64,000 nt of DNA, from the NCBI GenBank assembly GCA_946699065.1, contig CAMPDV010000118.1:310001-374000 (forward strand). Reading direction: 5' to 3'. The first letter of the stretch is position 1, and every line of letters starts with the position of its first letter. Both the position numbers and the translations under genes were made by a program. Below the pieces are notes generated by a model. That model saw only the letters and a list, made by a program, of their open reading frames with translations. It ran no database searches and was not told the DNA's origin. Origin of the DNA: Loxodes magnus. Lineage: Eukaryota; Ciliophora; Karyorelictea; Loxodida; Loxodidae. Shown here piece by piece: positions 22,858 through 37,084 of the stretch.

Positions 22858-23899
22858 TCAAGAAAGCCAAGGATGCTACAAAATTGCTTGAGGTGATAAC
22901 CGATTTATCGCATCCCATGCAAGCATTCCTCTAAGTAAATCTGTGGCTTGTTCATCTCTTTGAAGTAATTGTCCTGGATAATTTTTAGTGAAATTCAAAG
23001 GATCCATACTAACTTGACGCTATCTTTCAATTATTTTTTCAGTTTATCTTCCTTCAACTGCAAATAGACCTTTGCAAAATTATCTTCCAGATGTACGAGT
23101 ATCTAAAGACATTCACAAAGGAAATCCACAGCAAATTTCTAAGAAAATTGCTCCGAGACTTCATATATCTAAACTTCAAACATTTGCACAAGTATATTCC
23201 TTACCCACAGCTATACATTCTAACGCTTCAGGTGGCAAATATTCAGGAGTAGCTCCTTGAAGAACTTTGCTTTCCCCTAAGAAGAAGCAATTTCCATAAT
23301 CAATCAGTTTTATTTCTTATAATTTTTTACCATCAAAACGAACTAGAACATTATCAGGCTTGATATCTGCATGAATTATCTGATGATTGCTTAGAGTTAA
23401 TATTGCTTATGCTAAAGCTTTAATTAGAAACTTTAGCATTTTGATATCTTGTTCTATTTTTTAATACATAGGGAGGAAGTTAAGCTGAATTAAATCATAC
23501 CTTAAAGCTTCTTTTATTCTTGTAAAATTCACCTTTTACTTCAAACAAAGTCTTACCAAGTGGAGATCCACCAACTTCATAAATCAAGTATGTTTTTCCA
23601 TTTTCTTAATAAACTTAAAGTAGCCTACATAGATATTAATTCTCAGTATTCTAACTTAGCATTTATGCTGCTTGCATTTCTTTCTAAGCAGTATTACTAT
23701 ACTCTTGCTCGATTTGCTTAATAGCAACTTTAGATTTATCCGTCTAAGATTCGCATAATCATACTTATGATACTGCTCCCTTTCCAAGCAAGGATATTTG
23801 ATTATACCCTGGAATTAATTCTACTAATTTAGGTGCAGCTTCTACTTGCGCTTTAGAGACTAAAGGTTTTTTTGCAGCGGGTTTTGTAGTTTTTTTCAT
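22858..23899 (-). CDS. Ser/Thr protein kinase
   Basis: A 341-residue protein that is nearly all kinase domain. Visible landmarks: glycine loop LLGKGAVSQVW, VAIKQI (ATP lysine), catalytic loop HADIKPDNVL in place of HRD, IDYGN in place of DFG, activation-segment end EYLPPEAL, SLDIWSLGAIFLE (subdomain IX) and the C-lobe end NRLSPQAILQHPWL. All residues needed for catalysis are present, so it should be active. The Trp of the invariant DxWSLG motif is UGA (23161-23163), as are the Trps in SQVW, NVWSLD and PLWMS. This is some of the clearest evidence in the window for UGA as Trp. A 16-nt intron (23485-23500) is needed to keep frame. A basic 25-residue leader (MKKTTKPAAKKP) precedes the domain. Subfamily is not certain. 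Confidence 0.9.
23485..23500 (-). other. 16-nt intron in the protein kinase gene
   Basis: GTATGATTTAATTCAG on the minus strand. Removing 16 nt restores the kinase frame (KNKRSFK joined to LNFLPMYQKIEQD). It has GT/AG ends and a TTTAAT box. Without splicing the kinase domain would be out of frame. Confidence 0.87.
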
Positions 23900-26800
23900 T
23901 TTTAAATGATATAATTATACAAATTATTTTCAAACTTCGAAATTAGACGTATTATTATAATCAACCATTTAATTACCATATCTTATACACAGTTACTAGG
24001 AAAATACTTTATAAACCAATCATCTTTATTATCCTTTCTAAGTCTACTTTCCTTCTTTGATCTCTTACCACAAAGCTATTAAATACCTTCTTTTAAATAA
24101 TTCTCAAAATACAAAAATTTAATACTTACTATTTATATTTTTGAAAGCCTTTTAGCCAAAGCTTCTTGCTTTTACTTTCAAACGCACAATTTAGTTAATA
24201 ATTAAGCTTCAATTTTGATGGCAAATACCTTTTATCCGAAATGTTTTCAAGTTATTTTTCCATTATCTATCAATAGCAAGATCTAAATAGAAGTCTAGGA
24301 TAGTTAGGATTGAAAGCTTAGGATTGGGATAAGGAAAGTATCTAATTTTGTTTTCAGATAAATAGATATTAGTTAGATCTTTGACTCCTATAATTTATTA
24401 AATCTGACACTATTTTAAGCAACTTCTATTTAGCAAGATTCTTAACTTATATAGCCTTGCTTAAATAGATCTAAGTAGCTACCTTATAAAGACCTAATAG
24501 TTATAAGGTTTAATAAAGCAAGAAAAGAATAACCTTAAATATCTAGCAATGGATACAAAGAAATAATTTCATCTACAGGTTAGAATCTACATAATACAGT
24601 CTTATTGAACTATAGCTAGTAAATAAACTTAGCCTGCATGCTTTAGAGCATGATTACTTGCATAAGCATAATAGATATATAATAAAATGAATGCAAATGA
24701 GTATAAATAAATATAATTGGAAATAAAGTTTAGATAATTATAATAATAGAATTTAACTTTTTAATATTAATGCTCTAATGCTAACCATACGTTTATAACC
24801 AACTGTCTTATATTTAAAATTATTTTACTTTCTAGATACTTTTTCTGTTTGGAATAAGTAACTAATATATTATTATATTTGAGATAAAGCTTGCTTTATA
24901 TTACTAACAGGTTAAGAGATCATGGCTAAAAGTGGGTATTAGGAAGAAGCAAGCTTTGAAAAGTTATATGGATGTTACTGTGATTGTTTAAAATTAAAAT
25001 ACTAAAAAAAAATTGGAATTAAGAAAGTTAATGCACTGAGTGAAAAATTCTAATGGGAATAAAATAAATAAGTTTATGAGTTGGGGAAATTAATAATAAA
25101 AATATAAAGAATCTGTATCAAACTCTATTTAATATATTCAACTTTACCTATATTTAGATTAATAATTTCAACATGTAAATGTTTCTTTAAACATGATAAT
25201 GTATTGTAAGTAATGAGATGATTAATATTAAAAATTATTATTTATGTAAATAAATTTTTAGATATATAATTTATATTGTTATTTTATATCTTAAGAATTT
25301 GCTTTTTTTTAGTAAGAATCTCTATCAGAAATGTTGTGATTTACTTTTTGAAAGTAGAAGAATGTTCTTTTTGGCTTAATGTCATAAAAAGTGAATAGCA
25401 CTCAGAAAACTCCGATCTTAAAGTTATCACTTCTAGTGTCGCTTTGCTTTCCTATCACATAATAATTTTTCTATCAATTTAACTAGGAGCTAAACTACCA
25501 GATGGCTTGTTTAGATGGTGCTATACAGCTTATAAAAGATATCACAGATGGGCTTCATTTATTTTACAGTAATCGTAACTGCTCACAGACAAAGAGAAAA
25601 ATCATCTTATTCAATCTATCAATATTAGTACCTTTTGTAAGAAATGTTCTATCTTATGTCTAATAAGATCTTTAAACCTATAAAAAATTTGAGGAAATAC
25701 AAAAGTAGCAAAAATCAAAAAGACGAAGCATGCTTCTCAAATCTAAAAGTAGCAAAAATATAAATTAGAATATTTCTTTTCTTTCTTTACTTTAACATAA
25801 TATTTAATTCCTCTATTTCATATCCAATTAAAGATTGTAAGGCATTATAACAACAAGTTCTAAATACTCAGAAATATGCATAATCATGAAAATATAAAAT
25901 TGCTTTTGGTTATAATAAAAGTAGCTAATTCTAAAATTAAGAACATAACACTAAAAGATTGCTAATTTATAAATAGTCATAATAATAAATTTAAATGCAA
26001 ATATTTTTGGTTCTCAATCACATTTTAGAATTAAATTAAATTTAGTTTATCTATAAAAGCAGAATAAGCTAAATGAAGTCTCTATATCTATTCAAATATT
26101 GTGTTTAATGATTCCTTTATTCATTATTTTTAAAGTCCAATAATATCTAAAATAATCCTTGAACTTTATCTTTTTTCTAATTGTATATCCTTACATTAAA
26201 CCTTAAATTTAAGAAATGTTTATGGTATATTTAAAATATTTAATATTATTCTATTTTTAACATTGTATTTATATACTCTCCTTGCATAATAAAAAGTGAT
26301 ATATCTACCTAATAGCAATAAATGAATTGTTGGCCATACTAAGGTAAATATTTATGATTTAATTACTTTTATTTAGTTTGTAATCTTTATTTTGTCTTAG
26401 TTCTTTTACCATTTCAGATATTTACAATTTTTCTATCAGTAGCATCATATATTACACTTTTATATACCATTTTGATTACATTTTATAGGATTTTCACTTA
26501 CATTATAATAGTCTAAAATAGATAGAATAGGTTTATTGACTAAAAAGGCTAATAAACTCATCTTTCTATTTAATTAAAAGCAAATAAGCTAATAAATAAA
26601 CTCTTTTCAAGATAAGATAGACGATGCAATCTAGAATCTATATAAAATAGCATTTCTTACAACTTTCACTATAAAATAGAATCCATAAAAAGATTTAATT
26701 TGACTAAATAGAGCAAAATTATAAAGTGTAAAAGCTTTAAATTTATCTAAGCAGAAGCAGTTTGAAATAATGCAATGCTGGAAAATCTAGTATAATATCA

Positions 26801-29800
26801 TTAAATGTATATAATAGAATGGTTCTATTAATTTAAGCTGAAACAAGAACTTATGTAACTGCTTGTAGAAATGACTGATATTACTTAGCAAATACTGATA
26901 CCGCTTTTAAGAACTTAATTAAGGATTATGAAAGTAAAATTGTATAAAAATAGTATCTTCACAAAAAAGCTGAACAATAATTAATTCTTAATAAGTTATT
27001 TAAGTAAAGATAAGACCTTAAAAAAATATCCAGCTATCTAAGCAATTTAGTTGGATGAATCATTTAATAGATAATAGAGTCAAAGATTAATCTTAATTCT
27101 TCCCTTTAAAGCAAAATTTAATTTAAGCTTTTATACCAAATTAAATCCAAAAAGAACAATTTAAAAAGATAAAGAAAGATTAAGCATTTTTAGTTTAGAT
27201 ATAGAGTGCAACTAGCATGATTCTTAATAATAAATATCAATTTGAAGAATTAAGCATAAAGTATAATTTTAGTAGCTATTTCTTGATAATATTTAAAATG
27301 AGAAATCAATAAAATCTCATTACAACGATAGAAAGTAGGCTTATTACTCTGATATGAGGTTAAATTTGCAACATAATGTGGAAGCTTTACTCTGATATAG
27401 AAGAAAGATTAAATTATAAATATATGATTCATTTATTTTATAAATGCTTTAAAAATAAAAACATATTAAACACCAAATTTAACATTATGCATCTATCTAT
27501 CTTTAGAAGTGACAAAAATCAATAAGAGTTTGAAGAGTTTGGCTGATAACTAGAAAGATTCTTTATTTAAGGTAGATAAAGAAAAACAATAAAGAAAGAA
27601 ATTAAAGATAAAAAAAATGTAAATAACAGAATTCATATCGCAGCGTATTAAATACCAATAGACGAAAAATTTATATTGATTAAAGTTAATCATACTAAAT
27701 TTATAGCTTGCTAATTATTTAGAAGGAAGCAAAATCCTTTTATAATAATAAGATATTTTAATGATCTTTTATAAGGATTTGAAAACAATTCATAATTAAA
27801 ATTGATATAAACATCTTTCAGTTAAACAAAAGGTTTTATGAATAAAGAAAGAAATGAGAACTTCAATTTATTTAAATTTTAAGAACATTATTTTTACGAT
27901 TATATACACTCTTAGAAGCTAGTAGCATAATGGATTTCATAACATAATTAAAAAAATTGAATAGAAAATCTTTTAAGATTCAAAAAGTAGCATAAAGGAT
28001 TGCCAGTTAAACTACTTTATTAAAGAGAATTTGATTATGATACTTAAAAATTTATAATTTATTCATGAAAGTTTAGGCAAATCATGCTTTGATAAAAAGT
28101 CTTCAAATCTAAATTAAGGATTTTTATTTAAATTTTAGATGTAACTATAATAAAGAAACTGTTAAATAAGACTCTAAATTTTGCTTAAAGGGAATTACAA
28201 TTTTATATACCTTTAAAAAGTAATTATCAATAGTTTTATTCTAATTAAAGGTTTTCGAAAATAATGCGCTTAATCTCAAACTTATAATGTAAACTATCAT
28301 AGTCCTTATTTATCTATTTAAGGATAGTTTACTAAATTAATTTTTCCATTTATTGTTGCTATAAGAAAGATTTAAATTCTAGAGCAAGATGAGAGCAAAT
28401 AAATAGTTATGTTCTATTCTGATATCTTTTTAAAGAAACAAATTAAAAGCAAAGGAATCAATTATTTAATTGGAAGCTTAAAAAAATGATGTTGTAGATA
28501 AGAAAATAAGTTAAAGGCTTTTTAAATAAAACTGATAATATAGCAAGTTTCCATACATTGCTATGAAGATAATTTAATTATATTTAATACCAAAGAAGAT
28601 ATTTTTAGTTTAAAGGTTCTTGAAATCTTAGATTATTTTCTTATTTTGAAGCTTAAAGATAATAAATATTTAAAATTTGAAGATTTTAAAATTTCATTAT
28701 TTAAATTAAGTAAATGAGAGTATATCTGTTATTTAAATTAAGTAATACTTCCATTCAAAAAGGACCAATTATTTTCAGAGGAAATTAGATAAAATATTTA
28801 GAAAATAGTGATGAAGCTATTAATCTTAATTAATTTACATTTGCAATTAAGTGATAAATTTAATTGTTAACACATGGATAATTCAGAGTTTAAATAACAA
28901 AGCTTTATATTAAAGATAACGGAAAGGATAAGATTTTGCAAATTGTAATTAAAATTCTTAATAACCAAAATAAAAAGTGCTGTGTATAACTATTTCTTAA
29001 CTCTTCTATTAAAGCATCATTAAAGTTTATCTTAAGATCATAAAATAAAAATAGCTATTAAATATTATTTTTTACTTTAAGCACGCTATATAGAGCTAGA
29101 AAACTAATTAGTTCAATAGGAGCTTTAGATATATAAAATATAAATGAAAATAATATTATATAAAGGAAAAAGCATTAATAAAAAAACAATAAAAACTGAT
29201 ATTTATAGGATAATATATAAACCATGCTGCTTTTAGCAGAAAGTCTATATAGATGCTTAGCTTTATAAAAATAAATACTTATTTATTGCTAAAAAATATA
29301 TTTGAATAAATCTTAGGAAGTTAAACTGTCTATTTGTATAATAATTGCTAAATTTATTCCATTTAGTCAAAAAAAACTAAGATTAAATAAGAAAAAAAGA
29401 ATTGCTACTACTTAAAATAAAAGTTCTAAAGCTTTTCTAAAAAATAATTTCAAGTATTTAAAAAATCTTTGCAACAAAAGTCTATCAATACTTTGACCAA
29501 AAATGCTAATAATTTAGATATCGTAAATTTTATGTGTACTTTACATTATTATATCAATAATAAACCTAGATGAAATATATCCTTTAAATCATTAAGCTGT
29601 ATAATTCTACTTTCAACTTTTAAGTTTTATCTTAAATTTTTTTAATTGCCCCTTTTATATCCCTTTTTTAATTAATTTATAGTAATAACTAATGCTTTAA
29701 TTTTATCTTTTCCAGTGATTTCTCTAATGTCTGGATATGAAATAGATTTATTTTATATTATATCTATATTAGACTAAATATTAAGAAACAATTTAATAAG

Positions 29801-30098
29801 AACATTTTAAGTATTCCTCTACCACTATCCAAAATATATTGATATAATAGGATTGGATGGATAAATCAAATGCATATCTTAAAATATTTTTGTAAAGCCA
29901 AGGCACTAAATATTCAAAAGCAGATGCAATTTTTAGAAAAATGTTGTGCATTTTCTAATTTCATGCTAGTAATTGAATACAATTAAAAAAGATAATGAAA
30001 TGGCTAAGTTAAAGATATTATAAAAATAAAATTAGAAACTTTACAGAAAATCATTAAAATAACGAAAATAGTTTTATGATGAAAAATATAATATTTGC
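23900..30098. other. 6.2-kb AT-rich gene desert, possibly holding decayed coding DNA
   Basis: No gene is supported. Around 26320-28900 all three plus-strand frames are open for long stretches, with fragments of protein-like text in changing frames (such as FIIIRYFNDLLQGFENNSQ near 27740). UGA occurs in each frame at about one per 60 codons, which is what base composition predicts, so this is not evidence of translation. It could be an old pseudogene or noncoding DNA. No repeat array, RNA gene or transposon was recognised. Confidence 0.4.
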
Positions 30099-33000
30099 TC
30101 AGCTCTATTCTGAAATCTAGTAATTTTCAACAGTAAACGAGAATTTCAGTTCTTTAACTTTAGGTTATTTTTAATCTGCATCTGAATCAAAAATTTCCTT
30201 GGTTTAGTTTTTTTCATAGATTTGCTTATTAAACTCATCTGCTTGACTATCTACTAACTAAATTTTAGTTTACTGCTATTAAGATTTAAGATATAGAGAT
30301 GTAGATTTATCTATATTGATTACACTTTGAGTATTTTCATTAAATAGTATAGCTTCATTTTGCTCTTTTATTCAATTTTACCTTTACTTTATGTGCTCTT
30401 TCAAAATCTCTATTTTCGCGTCAAACTTGAATGCAAATCTAAACAAAGCAGTTTTATCAATTTATTATCTTCTTAGGTATTCTGGGTATTTCTTCATTTT
30501 GAGATAAGTTAGAACTATTGCCAGGGTAACAAAAGTTACTATTAGAGAAAGCCATAATATGGTTATTTATTTGCGGACAGATAGTGAAATGGTAGAAAAA
30601 ATGCTAAATATAATTACACAAAAATGAAGACCAAATACTATAACATTAGCTCTGTCATAGTTATAAGGTCAGAGCTTATAAAAAATAAGAGCATAAATAG
30701 TTGCTGAAATAATGAATAAGCATCCATGAATTTCAGCATGATCATTCTTTAAGATTTTGTTAAGGATTATTAGACTAATTTGATAAAAGGATTTAATTAT
30801 TATCATGCTAGGATGCTCTTTTATATTCAAGGCTGTATCCTTAAGATCTTATCAGTGAGGCCGAGCAAGAATTCCAAGAGGAATAAAGAGCATAAGGCAA
30901 AAGCTACTCATTATTATCTTACTAATATGTCTTTCAGATCCACATCAAAGATAGCAGTCCTTAATTATAAAAGATTCATTATAAGATAAATGTAAATCTA
31001 TATTTAAATCAACTGCCTCAACGCACATAAATATATCAGTAAGTATTAAAATGATTGGAATGAAAAATATTTCTACAATATTTGGAAGTAGTCAAAAAGT
31101 CATAAAACTTAACAGGTTTGCAAAATGAGTGTTATTGAACCTTAACTCAAGTCTAGTGACGAAGCAGATAAAAAGTATAACAAATAAATAAGTTAACCCA
31201 CTAAAAAAATTAAACTCAATTTCAAAAATTTATCTTTCCTCTATATCCAAAACGAAAGATTAAATAAAATATTAGAGAATTCAATTTATTTTCCTCAAAT
31301 CTGGTCCAATTCCTATATATTAAATACAGTGCAGCACGTTATAAAAATAGAACATATCATCTCCAAAAGTTTTAATTATTTGCCTTTAAAGTTTTTAATA
31401 TCTTCTCCTTTTTCAAATTTTGAATCCACATATCATGTATAATATGCAGCTGAAAAGTAAAAAAGAAAAAACTCAAATTGCAATCTTTTTACCTTTACTA
31501 TAATTATATTTTCATCTTGTCGAAAACGAGCATTCTTTGTACTAAGGGAATTTATCCTCTAGAGGTTTGGTTGAATTTGTGGAACTATAAAATAATTCTT
31601 CTTCGAAGTCCCAAATTATAGCACATCCAGGACAGTACATTCCTTTGTAACTTAAATCAGAGACATTGTCTTTTATCAAAGAAAGTTCTTTAAACTAGAA
31701 AGTGACATCCGATCTAAATTTGTTCTTAAACTTGACTCTCCCACTACATCCTATAAAATCTACGTTTCTCATTGCATCTCTCATCTTTAAAGGATCATTA
31801 TAATCCTAAGCATCTTTTATCAAGTTATCTAGAGCATAACCAACAATGAAAGCTTCCTCATAATAATAACACTGGAAATCAGGAATCAAAATGACTCCAC
31901 ATTGCTCTAAGAAGTTGTATTGGAGTTGTCCAACTTCATTCTTTCAAGCAAAGGGATGTATATTGATTAAGGCATCTGCAAAAATATCAATCATAATCTG
32001 CTATCCTCTTTAAATAGCTTAATCACTCATCACAATATAATTTCCCACATTATGACCTATGAACAAAAAATCTCCTTTTTTACCTCCTATCAAATGCATT
32101 TAATACCCTATTTCAACAAAAGTTTATAGCCATGCATGGAGTACTACTATCCTTATTTTTTTATAAATAATATCTCTAGCTACCTAATGATAGAAAGGTA
32201 TTCTATCTTCAAGCGTTTTATTAAGTCATCAAGGAATTAAAAACAGACTTTCATCACTTTCAACTGTAATTCCGTAAGCTTTGGAGTTATTTCTGATATA
32301 TGATGCGATAGTGTAGTAGTCTGATAGGTCTTCTGAGTAAATAGCTATTCTATTTCATTTGTTCTTCGCTAGAAACTTAAGAAATACGTCTCCATATTTG
32401 GAATAATGAGGTAAGTTATTAAGATCTCAGTTAAAATCAGTCCTTTTTGCTAAAGTATCTTCATTTGAAACTGTAAGAAATGGTAGTTAAACCCCATAAT
32501 CGTTAAGCAAAGCTGATGTATTGTAAATGGGCTTGACAAACTCAACTATATGAACTACTCCTAAATTATCAATTTAAGGTATTAAGTTTTCTATTTAGTC
32601 TTGTCTGTCAAAAATATCTTAACCATAGTCTATTTTATTAGCTTAAAGGATAAAGCCTGTCAGTACTTCTGGCCTATTCTTTTTTAAGTCTTAAAATCCG
32701 CATGCAATTGAATTTTATAATTACTCATCAAACCAAGTTGGAGTACCATCCACAGTTTTGGCATTAGCTGAATAACTAATTTAAATGATAATCTTATTAG
32801 CAGGTTAATCCAGAGTATTGCCAGGCCAAATAATATTCTAATCCTTTATGAATTTCATTGAATATACAATGTAAGCAGTCTTAATGATTCAACTCTGCTT
32901 GTTTAGGACAAAAAATTAATTTGTGATATCTTGCTTAATCTATACTGCGTATTTCAATCGATGCTCATTCCCATTTAACAGCAAAAATATCACTTATTTT

Positions 33001-33800
33001 AAATAATCTCACACAAAATCCTCATAATTTTGCTTTTATCCTTGAAATCCTCCCAAGCCAATAAGACCATTTTCAAATAAGCTCAAATTTGCTGAAGCAT
33101 TAAGGATAAAGCTAGAATGAATAGGTAAAATTCAAGAAAAACCTTTACCAGTCAATTTTGCTTTTTGAGCAAGATTCAAAATTTAAATCGCGAAGGTTTG
33201 ATTAGTTGACAGTATGAAGTAAGGAGAGCCAGCTGTCTTTAAGATTTGCATAAGATTATCAGGTATATAGTTCTAAATAACTACACTTTACTGTATTCTC
33301 TTTTAACTTATTTACTATAAAGGCAAGAAGAACTCCTTGGAATTTTGTTATACTATTACAATATTTTCTATCCCCAGCAAGTCCAAAAAAGACCTCAATA
33401 CAATACCTTCGTATTAGTAAGAAGGCAATATTTAGTGACTGTTAAGTTCTTAGATATCTCAGTTTACTCTGTAGAATATAAGATGATGATAACCATAAAT
33501 TAAGCTTTTAATGCTAAGCAATTCACTGATTTGAGGCTTATAAGTTATATCAATTAAGATGTTATACTTGCTCAAATCATCTTCATCCACATCTTATATT
33601 GACTTAACTAACTTATACTCAAGTTTGTCTATATATAAATGCTCCTATTCCAACTTCAAGCTTTAAATCCGTTAAAAAAGGTTCAAAGCAATTTCTGCGT
33701 TCTGGTCTGAGAGATACAGCATTATTTCTGAGACTCTATTTTAGCTTGTTTAAGATAGAGATAAAAGAGATAAAAGTAGTAAAAGATAAGCCATTTACAT
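30099..33800 (-). CDS. receptor with tandem periplasmic-binding-like domains and a multi-pass membrane domain
   Basis: A 1233-residue protein. A signal peptide (MAYLLLLLSLLSLSQ) is followed by two PBP1/ANF-receptor-like ligand-binding domains, about residues 25-400 (RSFLDLLGIENIVIVQQ; LFENGLIGLGGFQG) and 400-745 (KFLAKNKWNRIAIYSEDLSD; EEAFIVGYALDNLI; VDFIGCSGRVKF). A short Cys-containing linker (YCPGCAIIWDFEEE) leads to about seven to eight hydrophobic segments from residue 770 to 1100 and a 130-residue cytosolic tail. This is the plan of class C GPCR-like or PBP-7TM receptors, so it probably senses a small extracellular ligand at the cell or ciliary membrane. There is no intron across 3.7 kb. 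At least fifteen UGA codons are read as Trp, many inside membrane helices or the ligand domains (for example FYRVN-UGA-DIQ). Two ATGs lie 6 nt apart (33800 and 33794). Confidence 0.88.
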
Positions 33801-36800
33801 ATTAGGCAGCTATTTATTTTTAAATCTAAAGTCTAAAATTAAGTCTAAACTAATTTAATGCTCTTATCAAGAACATATAACTAGATTATAGTCGCTTCTT
33901 TTTAAGGCTAACTTATGAGTAAATTTATTTACAAGTATGATAAACATCCAAAAGATATTAAGTAGTTGCTTGATTTGTGTAACTATCTATAATTAAGATT
34001 TTAAGACTTTGATTAAATAAGGCTTAAATTTATGGAAGTTAAATCTTAATAAATGAAAGGAGTGCTAAGAGTGACAACTTAGAAATCTAAAGATTATAAT
34101 ATTTATATATTTTGGATAGAGAAAGGAATTAATGTCTACTAAATTGAAGTTAATTTTCAGGAAATCATAATATCCTTTAAACTATATTAGCCATTATTCT
34201 TACTTTCTGACTCTATTTTTAGTATAGCTGTCTTTAAGTCTCCTAATAGACTCAATGCTTCTATTATAATTATATCTTCATATTTTATAAAGTTTTATCT
34301 AATAAAGGATAGAAATAGATATTCATATAGCATTCGATAAAATAAGTTTTATAGACAGAACAAATAAATTTAGCTTAATGTTGCTAAAAGATAAAATTAT
34401 TGCTTATTTAGCTATATGATTAGATAATGCTTTATTATTAATGCAGTTGTGCTACTATTGCTCATTCAAAGCTTATATGTTACATTTATTATCTGTATTT
34501 TATTATCTTATTCAGTTAAGATATGTTAATTGCTTCAGTTGCTCTACTGCTTTTAGTGATTCAGTTAAAAATAGAACTGAAAGCAAATAAGAGGACTAAG
34601 TTGAGATAAATCAGAGTTTTTATTATAGAAACCGAATGTTGTAAAGTGTAGCATATAAGGTATAGAATAGGATACTGCAGATCTCTAATAGCTTTGCAGT
34701 ACTTAACGAGATAGTTATTCTATAATAGCTTTTATTATAATAGCACAAGTTTAGGGTCTAAATAACTATTAGATTAAATATAGCATCTCTCATTAAGCCA
34801 TTTAACTGCTATTTTCGCTATTAAAACCTTCTATTAATTTTTAACTTTAAATATCATTATTCTGACAACTAACTTGCTTCATCTAATCATATGCTCTATT
34901 TGCTTAGATATTAATATATCATAGGAACGAAGGAGAGTGACAGAGGACTATCAAAAAATAAATAAAGTAAGTATCTAGAAAATAAGAAAGACTCACTATT
35001 CCTATATTTTCAGGTATTAAGACTAATTACTAGCTTTATATATTATTATAGCTTTAACATTTCATATTCAAATCAACTCTAACTATCTTAATTTACTTAT
35101 CCTAATAAATTAAATATCTATCGTTTTCAACTAAAAGTAGGATATCCAATACTTTAAGAAAAATAACTCCATAAAGATTACTTAAGCTTTAAGTTTGGAA
35201 CAATATGTGACTTTTACTACAGTTATATAGCATAGACAATTTATATAATAGTTATTTATCATAAGAAATGTCTATTTAAGCTATTATAACCTTTCTGTTT
35301 CCCCCATTAATAAATTTAGATTCTTTCATAAGGAAGAAAATAAACTTATTTTCAATAAAGACTGAATAAATATTTTCTTTTGCCGCTAATTTCATTTCTT
35401 TCTATAGCTGTCTTCTAATATATCCAATTTTAGCAATTTCCTAATTACTTAAGTAAAATATTGTTGGGTACAAGCACTCAATCATTAAAAGCATATATTA
35501 TACTACTTAAATTAAGAAATTAGTATATCACTTTAAGAGCAAGAACACTAAGGCTTATATATTAATTAAAACTTCTTTGGTAGAAGTATTAACCTGATTT
35601 ATCTGTCATTTATTAAAAGGCTATTTTAGACTTTTAATTAGATGCTGGTTATTATATTGATATTCTAAAAGCTTTGCTCTAGTTATATTTAAGTGTTGAA
35701 TCTAAGATTCTAGATTAATGAGGCTTATGCTTACATAAAGTATTTGCCTTATTTAATATACTAGTTAGTTGATTTAGAATACTAGAAGCATATTACTTTA
35801 GTTTATAAAGGTTCTTTACAAAGATTATGATGTTTAATATCTACTCAAAAGATATTACTTCTATGTTCAATAAATCCATAACTTGTACCAGATAAATTAT
35901 TGAAAGAAGCTTATTAATAGGTATAGTCAAAGTAACTAGTAATGATGTTAAAGAGAGCTATATTATCATTATTTTAGATTTGCAGAAAATTTTATAATCT
36001 AATGAAGAAACTAAAGTCAATAAAATAGATCTGAAATATGATGTACAAGCAAATAAAAATTGCTAATATTAGTTTAAAAATTCCAGCTAGGATTTTAAAA
36101 AAATGTACTAGATTCCATTAAAAGAAAAGAAGAATGAACAAGAAATCAATAGAAGACAGCAGTAAATAAAGATTACATTAATACAACATTACCTAAAATA
36201 TGACTATAGAATAAGATTAAATTAATTTTTATTTTATTTTGCTATCTTCAACGAAATGGTTGATTTTTGTTAGCACCAAAAACAGAAAAAACGTTAAACA
36301 AGAGTGAATATTTTAAATTACAATTTGGAGCTCCTAAATATCGAATCTTAGCTTTTAATTCAATAGTTTGAAAATAAGAATTTCAATTAAGGTTTTAAAT
36401 AACTTAAAGACATAATCTTAATGTACTGGTTATGTTGCTTTGAATATATGAGAATAAAACAGAATTTTAAATAATTTATTTAAAACTGGATTTTTAGATT
36501 CAATGCTTGTGGATATACTAATTTAGTGACGCTTTAATCTATTGTAGTACACCTTTAATGAAACTTATGGAAATGTAATTATAATGAAGCTATGTTGTGA
36601 TTCACGCTTTATTTGGAAAATAGGAAATTATTTTACTATTAGACTAAATTAAGCTAGGAAAATAACGAGAAAAAGTTTAATTAAAAAGAGGTAGGATTAT
36701 AAAGCTGAAAGAGTTAAAGGGAATTAGGGTCTGGATTAATCTGCAGGAGATTGGATTGCAAATAAAAATTTTATATCTCTCTATTAGTCCCAATGAGAAA

Positions 36801-37084
36801 GATAGATCCAAGGGGACTTTTTAAAATTTAGCGTGAAAATAATTTTAGTTACAGCTTTCACATAAATTTGGAACGTAATGTAATATAATACAGAGTTAGT
36901 ATATAACGCTTTCAATAGACTTGGTATTGTATAGAAGTATATTAAATAAAGCTTCAAAGACATATTTTATAAATACCTTGCATAAGATGTAACTTCTTGT
37001 GGGTCAGTTGTATATAAAAAGGCTTTAAAGGTAGAATAATAATAGAACTGTTTTTTAAAGATTCTTTTATTTAGCTAAGTTAAT
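33801..37084. other. 3.3-kb AT-rich spacer with two low-confidence open frames
   Basis: No gene is firmly supported. Two plus-strand frames deserve mention. 33915-34559 (214 aa) opens with MSKFIYKYDKHPKDIKQLL and has a soluble-looking first 90 residues, then hydrophobic text. 35827-36561 (244 aa) contains ERSLLIGIVKVTSNDVKE and a Lys/Gln-rich middle. Both are free of UGA, but in this much AT-rich DNA about a dozen such frames are expected by chance, and I recognise neither. Confidence 0.35.

Noticed and set aside
26320-28900. Long plus-strand open frames in all three frames
   Set aside because: UGA density matches random expectation, no domain is recognised, and apparent peptides change frame repeatedly.
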